Assembly: GCA_002773475.1 (NCBI GenBank)
Contig: PFBB01000033.1
Span: forward strand, 1-5,582
From: Candidatus Harrisonbacteria bacterium CG10_big_fil_rev_8_21_14_0_10_44_23
Lineage (GTDB): Bacteria; Patescibacteriota; Minisyncoccia; UBA6257; 1-14-0-10-44-23
Direction: 5' to 3'
Length of the DNA stretch: 5,582 bases
The position numbers and the translations under genes were made by a program. Below the pieces are notes generated by a model. The model was not told where the DNA came from. It made no database searches and saw only the letters and a list, made by a program, of their open reading frames with translations. Positions 1 through 3,760 of the stretch are shown one piece after another (position 1 is the stretch's first letter; each line of letters begins with the position of its first letter).

Positions 1-23
1 TTTTTATGCGAGCTACTTACCCC

Positions 24-66
24 TATTCTAGCAAATTTTGTAGGTTATACAAACTTTGCTAGAATA
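24..66. repeat. 19-bp inverted repeat, candidate recombinase site or operator
   Basis: The left arm (24-42) and right arm (48-66) are reverse complements over 19 bp with one mismatch, separated by GGTTA (43-47). The right arm ends on the base before the recombinase start codon. There is no T-run after it, so it is not a typical terminator. The layout of long inverted arms around a short spacer is that of tyrosine recombinase core sites, and solitary Xer recombinases such as XerS and XerH are known to have their dif site next to their own gene. It could equally be an operator or an mRNA hairpin controlling the gene. The dyad is seen directly; its role is inferred. Confidence 0.85.
38..65 (+). 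promoter_or_regulatory. Possible recombinase promoter inside the inverted repeat
   Basis: A TAGAAT hexamer (60-65, five of six matches to the -10 consensus) lies 16 nt downstream of TTGTAG (38-43, a weak -35 match). Both sit inside the dyad at 24-66, so a protein bound to the dyad would cover the promoter. Transcription from here would begin near 71-73, giving an essentially leaderless message, perhaps starting at the ATG at 73. The -35 match is poor, so this is tentative. Confidence 0.25.
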
Positions 67-888
67 ATGTTAATGCAGAATGTTTTAGATAAAGTGGATA
101 GGCTGATGCGGCTTCGCAACTACAGCCCCCAAACGCGTAAGGCGTATTTGTTTTATATAAAAGAATATATTGCTTTCTCAGAAAATAAGGGTTCAAGTGA
201 GAGCCAGTTGATTGTTGAAGATTTCCTATTGAGTAAGCACGAACGCAGGCAATCCCCTCAAACAATTAACCTTGCCCTAAATGCCCTTAAATTTCTTTAT
301 AGGGAAGTATTGGGCGAACGCAAGAAAATCAATCTTAGGTTCTCTAAACGCAATAAGAAGCTGCCTATTGTACTATCCCGAGAAGAAGTTAGGAAAGTTA
401 TCGAAGCAGTGGAAAATCATAAGTATAGACTTATGATCGCCCTTGCTTATGCTTGCGGATTGAGAGTGAGTGAGGTGGTGCGCTTGAAAGCTGGCGACTT
501 AGACCTAGATGAGCTGATGCTACACATCAAGGGAGCAAAAGGTAAAAAGGACAGAATTAGCATTTTGCCACACAAACTGCTAAATGATTTGAGGAACCTA
601 ATCGCAGGGAAGAGCTCAAACGATCTTCTCTTTCCCTCTAATCGTGGCAGGGAGCTGAGTACTACATCAGTGCAAAAGATGTTTCGCAAAGCCCTGGCAA
701 AAACCGGAATAAAGAAAGAGGCAACCTTTCATTCTTTGCGGCACTCGTTCGCGACACACCTCTTAGAAAACGGGACGGACGTGCGCTATGTTCAAGCGCT
801 GCTTGGCCACTCTAATATTCGGACTACGCAGATTTATACTCAAGTAACGAATCCGGGGTTAAAAAATATTAAGAGTCCTTTAATTTAG
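67..888 (+). CDS. Tyrosine recombinase, solitary XerC/D-like or integron/phage-type integrase
   Basis: This 273-residue protein is a complete tyrosine recombinase, which cuts and rejoins DNA at paired sites through a covalent phosphotyrosine. Residues 5-80 form the SAM-like core-binding domain (N-Y-S-P-Q-T near 18-23). Residues about 98-270 are the catalytic domain, with Arg133 (GLRVSE), Lys158 in the beta-hairpin, His222 and Arg225 (HSLRH), His248 (LLGH) and the nucleophile Tyr257. The full active-site set is present, so it should be active. The ending (NPGLKNIKSPL) resembles integron/phage-like recombinases more than housekeeping XerC or XerD, but the assignment between these is not firm. 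ATG at 67 and ATG at 73 are both possible; neither has a Shine-Dalgarno, because the inverted repeat fills the upstream DNA. It converges on uvrC, overlapping it by 4 nt at the stops, which suggests a long-settled gene rather than a fresh insertion. Confidence 0.95.
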   Translation: MLMQNVLDKVDRLMRLRNYSPQTRKAYLFYIKEYIAFSENKGSSESQLIVEDFLLSKHERRQSPQTINLALNALKFLYREVLGERKKINLRFSKRNKKLPIVLSREEVRKVIEAVENHKYRLMIALAYACGLRVSEVVRLKAGDLDLDELMLHIKGAKGKKDRISILPHKLLNDLRNLIAGKSSNDLLFPSNRGRELSTTSVQKMFRKALAKTGIKKEATFHSLRHSFATHLLENGTDVRYVQALLGHSNIRTTQIYTQVTNPGLKNIKSPLI

Positions 889-2180
889 ATTATTCGTTCC
901 TGCGTTCTCTGTCTCCTGCTAGCCTTGATTGAAAACCTATGAGCTTCGTCTCGGACTTTTTGGAAGAGCCTTTTATTGGAAGCGATCAGATCCCTGGATT
1001 CGGGTTTTATCCCTTGAACTATCATCTTGTCTCCCCTAGCCGCGCTGGCAGCGTGCTTACCCGCCTTAGACAGACCAACCACGGGAATCTTGAGGTTGTG
1101 CAAGGTTAAAACCGCCTTCATGATCCTTACTTGGGCTAAGCCGCCATCAACAAAGAGAATGTCCGGGTAGGGCCATTCTTTGTGTTTAAGGCGCCGATCT
1201 AAAACTTCTTTAAGGGAGTCTACATCACTCTGAGTTTTTTCTCCCCTGATCTTAAAGAGGCGATACTGATCGGGGTTGGGCTCAGCGCTTTCAAAGACCA
1301 CCATAGCCCCCACTGCCTCTTTCCCCCTTAGATGAGAGATGTCGTAGCCCTCTACACGAGTGAGTGGCGAGCCCGCCTTGCCCAGATGCAATTCGGGCAG
1401 GCAGTTGGCGGTGAGTAGCGAAGAGGAAGATTGGGTGAGGAGGGCGACGTCATTAACGTGATTTAAGGCATTGATAGTGTCTTTGTCGCCGACGGCTTTT
1501 AAGCTTTTGTATAAACGCTTTTTCTCTCCTTTAAGTAGGAGAATTAAATTGCGGATATTTTTATTGTATTCTTTCTTGTCTGCCTTACCGACACAAACCC
1601 CTGGACATAGGCCGATTTGATAATGGAAACAGGGGCGTTTAGCTCCAGCCCTACAGGTTGAGTATGGAAAAATTGGACGCAAGATTTTTAAAACTGTTCG
1701 TAGGATGTAATAGCTTTTGTACGGACCAAAAATTTCGCTGTTTTTTGCCGCGCTATACTTTGCTAACTCTCGCCCTCGGACAATGAGCGGTTTCGGGAAT
1801 CCCTTAGTAAGCTCGGGACCTTGACCTTGCTTGAGGAAAACTAAGTAAGTAAAGGATTTATTATCCTTTTCTCGGATATTATATTTAGGTTGATACTTTT
1901 TAATTAGGTTGGCTTCAAGAATTACTGATTCAAGCAAAGTGTCGGTTTTTTGCCACTTTAAGTCATGCGCGGTGGCAACCATTTCTTTCACTCGAGGATC
2001 TTTAGCATTAAAATAGCTAGAAATTCGATCTTTTAGTTTAGTAGCTCGGCCAATATAGATTGGTTCATATTCGAACCGCCGCCCCGGGCGGATCCGCCTT
2101 CGGCGGAAGAAATACACCCCGGGAGACTTAGGAGCACTACTAGCTTTCACTTTGAGTTTTTTTAGGGTGTTCTGCGGCAT
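885..2180 (-). CDS. uvrC: UvrABC excinuclease subunit C, short form lacking the C-terminal helix-hairpin-helix
   Basis: UvrC is the nuclease that cuts on both sides of a lesion after UvrA and UvrB have loaded. Residues 18-101 are the GIY-YIG domain for the 3' cut: Tyr23 (GVY), Tyr42 (YIG), Arg52, Glu89 and Asn101. A lysine usual just after YIG is Arg45. Residues 176-196 hold the four-cysteine cluster (Cys176, 184, 192, 196). The UVR region that contacts UvrB (about 205-247) is hard to recognise. Residues 275-418 are the RNase H-like domain for the 5' cut, with Asp280 (YDISH), Asp345 (VDGG) and His414 (RDEAH). The protein ends at 431, about 13 residues after that domain, whereas typical UvrC is about 600 residues and carries a tandem helix-hairpin-helix. 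The stop codon is intact and the tail orderly, so this looks like a lineage trait rather than a broken gene. The ATG at 2180 has no Shine-Dalgarno. Confidence 0.95.
   Translation of the reverse strand: MPQNTLKKLKVKASSAPKSPGVYFFRRRRIRPGRRFEYEPIYIGRATKLKDRISSYFNAKDPRVKEMVATAHDLKWQKTDTLLESVILEANLIKKYQPKYNIREKDNKSFTYLVFLKQGQGPELTKGFPKPLIVRGRELAKYSAAKNSEIFGPYKSYYILRTVLKILRPIFPYSTCRAGAKRPCFHYQIGLCPGVCVGKADKKEYNKNIRNLILLLKGEKKRLYKSLKAVGDKDTINALNHVNDVALLTQSSSSLLTANCLPELHLGKAGSPLTRVEGYDISHLRGKEAVGAMVVFESAEPNPDQYRLFKIRGEKTQSDVDSLKEVLDRRLKHKEWPYPDILFVDGGLAQVRIMKAVLTLHNLKIPVVGLSKAGKHAASAARGDKMIVQGIKPESRDLIASNKRLFQKVRDEAHRFSIKASRRQRTQERII
2076..2107. repeat. GC-rich palindromic insert within uvrC
   Basis: Two tandem mini-hairpins with the same arms, CCGCC/GGCGG, lie at 2079-2091 (loop CCG) and 2093-2107 (loop TTC, one extra T-A pair). 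They are joined so that GGCGGATCCGCC (2087-2098) is itself a perfect 12-bp palindrome. The block is almost pure G+C in an AT-leaning gene. On the uvrC strand it encodes residues 26-35, of which seven are arginine, between the two tyrosines of the GIY-YIG motif. That interval is about 8 residues longer than usual. It looks like a dispersed palindromic element that entered in frame; I cannot show other copies from this window. Confidence 0.75.
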
Positions 2181-2187
2181 TGATTAC

Positions 2188-2216
2188 AAGATACGATTTA
2201 AGTTTGTTTATAGCAA
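2188..2216 (-). promoter_or_regulatory. Candidate uvrC promoter
   Basis: On the minus strand TTGCTA (2216-2211, four of six to -35) is followed after exactly 17 nt by TATCTT (2193-2188, four of six to -10). The start codon begins 8 nt after the -10 box, so a message from here would be leaderless or nearly so, in keeping with the missing Shine-Dalgarno. An alternative -10, TATAAA, begins 3 nt into the proposed -35. The matches are moderate and this is a guess supported mainly by spacing and position. Confidence 0.3.
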
Positions 2217-2252
2217 GGAAAACCAGATGCGAGCATTGCTCGCATCTGGTTT
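2213..2252 (-). terminator. Strong hairpin terminator downstream of the small zinc-protein gene
   Basis: A perfect inverted repeat with 16-bp arms (2220-2235 and 2237-2252) around a single central base forms a long stem. On the minus strand the stem is followed by TTTTCCTT. It starts 22 nt after the stop of the 2275-2469 gene and lies before the uvrC promoter region, so it should separate the two same-strand genes. The opposite strand reads GGTTTGTT after the stem, which is weaker. Confidence 0.75.
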
Positions 2253-2274
2253 GTTCGATGTGCGGAGACCATCT

Positions 2275-2469
2275 CTACGCGGCCTCCTCGGAGGGATGGT
2301 CGACGGCGGCGCCATACTGGCCGTGATGCCTCTCTGCGTGGCACTTACGGCAATGGCAGTCCACCTTGCTGTGCTGGCCGCTCTTCTGGAAGACCACCTC
2401 GCAGACGCGGCAGTATTCCCGCTCTGGATGGTCCTCGTCCACAGCGTGAATGTGCTCACTCTCGCACAT
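2275..2469 (-). CDS. Small Cys/His-rich protein, probable zinc-binding, unknown function
   Basis: This 64-residue acidic, histidine-rich protein has Cys20-x2-Cys23 and Cys40-x2-Cys43 with further Cys2 and Cys38 and many histidines (33, 39, 44, 48, 49). The paired CxxC spacing suggests a zinc ribbon; I do not recognise a named family. The start is well supported: GGAGGT (2478-2473) lies 3 nt before the ATG, a TATAAT box sits upstream, and a terminator hairpin follows the stop. A hand count gives about 63% G+C for 2281-2460, clearly above its AT-leaning neighbours, so horizontal arrival is likely. Overlapping longer frames on both strands (2152-2505 + and 2208-2480 -) are compositional shadows without start signals. 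It sits between uvrC and the uvrA remnant on the same strand, but nothing ties it to repair. Confidence 0.72.
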   Translation of the reverse strand: MCESEHIHAVDEDHPEREYCRVCEVVFQKSGQHSKVDCHCRKCHAERHHGQYGAAVDHPSEEAA

Positions 2470-2472
2470 AGT

Positions 2473-2504
2473 ACCTCCATTTCTGTGGGCCTATATTTAT
2501 TATA
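2473..2504 (-). promoter_or_regulatory. Promoter -10 box and Shine-Dalgarno of the small zinc-protein gene
   Basis: A perfect TATAAT lies at 2504-2499 on the minus strand. The expected transcript start is near 2492, giving a leader of about 22 nt that contains GGAGGT (2478-2473). No good -35 is visible; the hexamer at 17 nt upstream (ATCTCA) matches three of six and lies inside the uvrA remnant. These signals decide the start at 2469. Confidence 0.6.
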
Positions 2505-2507
2505 AAG

Positions 2508-2570
2508 CTATAAGCAATCCTTGAGATACTTGCCTGTGTATGAATTTTTATTTGCTGAGATCTGCTCTGG
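2508..2570 (-). pseudogene. uvrA 3'-end remnant (last 20 codons and stop)
   Basis: Read on the minus strand, 2570-2508 encodes 20 residues and a TAG stop. Nineteen of the 20 match the intact uvrA protein near its C-terminus (starting PEQISANKNSY and ending KYLKDCL against KYLKDYL). The DNA match is 51 of 53 over 2518-2570. Both differences there are silent, as is a further GAT/GAC change; the only residue change is Cys for Tyr. Homology stops abruptly at 2570, where the preceding frame runs into a stop. The ending resembles a normal UvrA terminus, so this may be the older uvrA 3' end displaced from its gene, or a leftover of a second copy. Confidence 0.85.
2512..2570. repeat. Direct repeat, copy 1 (pairs with 3796-3854)
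   Basis: 59 nt align to 3796-3854 with 4 mismatches, of which the inner 53 nt (2518-2570 against 3802-3854) carry only two, at 2526 and 2550. All differences are A/G or C/T transitions. The copies lie in the same orientation 1,284 bp apart and bracket the RHH and TrpR-like genes. Confidence 0.92.
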
Positions 2571-2612
2571 TTTTTAGTTTTTCTTGCCGAGCTATCGCAA
2601 CATGGACATCAC

Positions 2613-2648
2613 AAAAACTAAGGCGGGTTATTTGTGTAACCCGCCTTA
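2613..2648 (-). terminator. Rho-independent terminator of the RHH gene
   Basis: Perfect 12-bp arms (2619-2630 and 2637-2648) with a 6-nt loop form a GC-rich stem followed on the minus strand by GTTTTTG. The upstream arm contains the TAA stop codon of the RHH gene, so translation ends inside the hairpin. Confidence 0.88.
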
Positions 2649-2840
2649 ATTGCGTTCTAGGGTCTCCCCTTCTTTGTTGAGAAAACCTTGCAGGGCCGCC
2701 TCTAGGAGACTGGTTTTACTAATTCCTCTCTTGCTAGCTTCTTCTGCAAGTTGGCTAAGCAGCTCTTGGGGAAGGCGAAAGCTAACTAGTAGCCTTTTCT
2801 TTTCGAACGACAACGCTGGTCGTCCGCATTTCTTTTTCAT
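2646..2840 (-). CDS. Ribbon-helix-helix DNA-binding protein (CopG/Arc type)
   Basis: This is a 64-residue probable transcription regulator. A basic N-terminal arm (MKKKCGRPALSFEKKR) leads into the RHH fold: the DNA-reading strand LLVSFRLP, helix 1 (QELLSQLAEEASKRG) and helix 2 (SKTSLLEAALQGFL). Such proteins act as dimers and are often antitoxins or plasmid and element regulators; no toxin gene is adjacent. The frame stays open to a farther ATG at 2912, giving 88 residues, but I chose 2840. GGAGG (2849-2845) sits 4 nt before it, and a consensus promoter (2893-2864) lies within the longer version, so that version could not be made from this promoter. A single-gene transcript ending at the adjoining terminator is likely. 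Self-repression is common in the family but no operator is proven. Confidence 0.85.
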   Translation of the reverse strand: MKKKCGRPALSFEKKRLLVSFRLPQELLSQLAEEASKRGISKTSLLEAALQGFLNKEGETLERN

Positions 2841-2863
2841 TGTGCCTCCATGGTCTGTCTGAG

Positions 2864-2893
2864 ATAATAATACTTCTTTGCTGAGCTTGTCAA
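2864..2893 (-). promoter_or_regulatory. Consensus sigma-70 promoter of the RHH gene
   Basis: On the minus strand a perfect TTGACA (2893-2888) is followed after 18 nt by TATTAT (2869-2864, five of six). The same hexamer also occurs at 2872-2867 with 15-nt spacing. The expected start is near 2857, giving a leader of about 17 nt that contains the GGAGG. This is the best promoter in the window. Confidence 0.8.
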
Positions 2894-2970
2894 AATAAAG
2901 GTTTTCGGCCACATAGGGTCATTTGAAGCCACTGTGTTCAAAATAGGTCAAGGCTTTAGCTTGAAAACCC

Positions 2971-3007
2971 CCTCCGCTATGATGTATCATAGCGGAGGAG
3001 AGTGGCG
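2971..3007. repeat. Palindromic repeat, copy 1
   Basis: 2971-2998 is a perfect dyad with 13-bp arms (CCTCCGCTATGAT and its complement) around GT. Identity with the second copy (3578-3614) covers 37 nt with one mismatch (3003). It lies 84 nt upstream of the TrpR-like gene. Read on the minus strand the stem runs into GGGGGTTTTC, so it might also stop leftward read-through from uvrA. It could be a dispersed intergenic palindrome or a regulator-binding site. Confidence 0.93.
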
Positions 3008-3091
3008 AATGTTGTTGGGGTGGATTAAGCCCCTAGTGAGTTTTAATAAATGGTGGTGAGATCTAACAAATTGTAATTATATTAAAAAACT

Positions 3092-3526
3092 ATGCATTTT
3101 TCTAAGATTAAAGATCCTCAGAGCATGGCTTCGGTAAATAAATGGGCAGATAAGGTGCTAAAATCTTTTTACGAATTAGTACCCAGTCTGGGGAAATCAG
3201 CTGAGGTGAAAAAACTTTTTGAGCTCCTGTTTACCGTGCATGAGAGGCACAATTTAGCCAAACGCCTGCTTGGATTTAAGCGAATTATCGAGGGCTCTAG
3301 CTATCGAAAGCTTAATGGAACAATTGGTCTCTCGTATCAGACGGTTAGCGCGATGAAAACTAGTTTAAAAAAACAAAACTATATTAGCTATTACACCATT
3401 TCTATCCCAGCGAAGCAGAAAAGGCAAGAAGAAAAAAATAGAAAATTTGCGAAACGCGATACAAAACCCCGACAATCTGGGCGCTATCGAAAAACAAAAT
3501 ACGGAAGATCTTGGTTTCTAAATTAA
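3092..3526 (+). CDS. TrpR/YerC-YecD-like DNA-binding protein with a basic tail
   Basis: This 144-residue protein belongs to the Trp repressor-like superfamily. Residues about 17-66 are the helical part, with the family pattern around LFELLFTVHERHNLAKRLLGFKRI. Residues about 68-92 (SYRKLNGTIGLSYQTVSAMK) are the helix-turn-helix. Residues 103-144 form an extra tail very rich in Lys and Arg, absent from E. coli TrpR (about 108 residues), which probably adds non-specific DNA or RNA binding. Nothing shows tryptophan binding and no trp genes are near, so the target is unknown. The ATG at 3092 has no Shine-Dalgarno in its AT-rich leader; the ATG at 3125 is a weaker alternative because the first 11 residues read naturally. 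It is the only plus-strand gene between the two uvrA copies. It is flanked by identical palindromes and followed by a clear terminator. Confidence 0.85.
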   Translation: MHFSKIKDPQSMASVNKWADKVLKSFYELVPSLGKSAEVKKLFELLFTVHERHNLAKRLLGFKRIIEGSSYRKLNGTIGLSYQTVSAMKTSLKKQNYISYYTISIPAKQKRQEEKNRKFAKRDTKPRQSGRYRKTKYGRSWFLN

Positions 3527-3553
3527 ACCTGAATATTTACCACTGATTCTTTA

Positions 3554-3629
3554 GGGGTCGCCCCATCTCTTCTTCTTCCTCCGCTATGATGTATCATAGC
3601 GGAGGAGAGAGGCGTGGGGTTATTTTTTT
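3554..3629 (+). terminator. Composite terminator of the TrpR-like gene, built around a palindrome
   Basis: CCCCA (3561-3565) pairs with TGGGG (3615-3619), then TCTCT (3566-3570) with AGAGA (3606-3610), enclosing the 13-bp palindrome arms at 3578-3605. The structure is followed by TTATTTTTTT (3620-3629), with seven T in a row. A small alternative hairpin GGGG-TCG-CCCC (3554-3564) competes for the first C-run. The T-tract starts about 95 nt after the stop codon. Confidence 0.72.
3578..3614. repeat. Palindromic repeat, copy 2
   Basis: 3578-3605 repeats exactly the 28-bp perfect dyad of 2971-2998, and the following 9 nt match with one difference (3610). The two copies are direct repeats 607 bp apart, on either side of the TrpR-like gene. 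This copy forms the core of that gene's terminator. Confidence 0.93.
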
Positions 3630-3647
3630 GAATTTGAGGTTATTTTT

Positions 3648-3760
3648 CTTTTAAACTATTTCCCTTGGGAAGATATTTCCTTCTTGGAATTACTCCTTTT
3701 TGAAAGTTACTTCCTTTAAGACTATTTCCTTCTTGGAATTACTCCTTTTAAACTACCTTT
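3648..3760. repeat. T/C-rich degenerate repeat block at the uvrA 3' end
   Basis: A 27-nt stretch beginning TATTTCCTTCTTGG occurs identically at 3674-3700 and 3723-3749, 49 nt apart. Weaker versions of its TTTTAAACTATTTCC opening appear at about 3648-3662, 3714-3728 and 3746-3760; the last covers the uvrA stop codon. It also contains small dyads, such as TTCCC-TT-GGGAA at 3660-3671. On the minus strand it is a purine-rich uvrA 3' untranslated region with several AAGGAG-like words but no following reading frame. No function is evident. Confidence 0.8.

Noticed and set aside
24..66. Integron attC or attI site
   Set aside because: No clear GTTRRRY/RYYYAAC core pair and no cassette array; uvrC follows the recombinase in convergent orientation.
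2208..2480. Minus-strand 90-residue frame overlapping the zinc-protein gene
   Set aside because: It is another frame of the same GC-rich DNA. Its start precedes the good Shine-Dalgarno, which serves 2469, and it runs through the terminator hairpin.
2152..2505. Plus-strand 117-residue frame, hydrophobic and membrane-like
   Set aside because: It is antisense to the GC-rich zinc-protein gene, has no Shine-Dalgarno, starts inside uvrC and runs through a terminator hairpin; its hydrophobicity reflects the opposite strand's polar codons.
2569..2593. Similarity of the DNA next to the uvrA remnant (T-rich, then TTGCCGAGCT) to uvrA at about 5265-5285, suggesting an internal deletion joining two parts of uvrA
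   Set aside because: The match is a T-run plus about ten bases with gaps, in a frame interrupted by stops; chance is likely.
2646..2912. Longer 88-residue version of the RHH protein starting at 2912
   Set aside because: The consensus promoter at 2893-2864 lies inside it, and the Shine-Dalgarno points to 2840.
3012..3091. Promoter for the TrpR-like gene
   Set aside because: TTGTTG and TTTAAT-like hexamers exist, but the spacing is about 24 nt or more; no pair is convincing.
3674..3749. CRISPR-like repeat-spacer unit
   Set aside because: Only two exact 27-nt copies in low-complexity T/C-rich DNA, with a related rather than unique spacer, and no cas genes.
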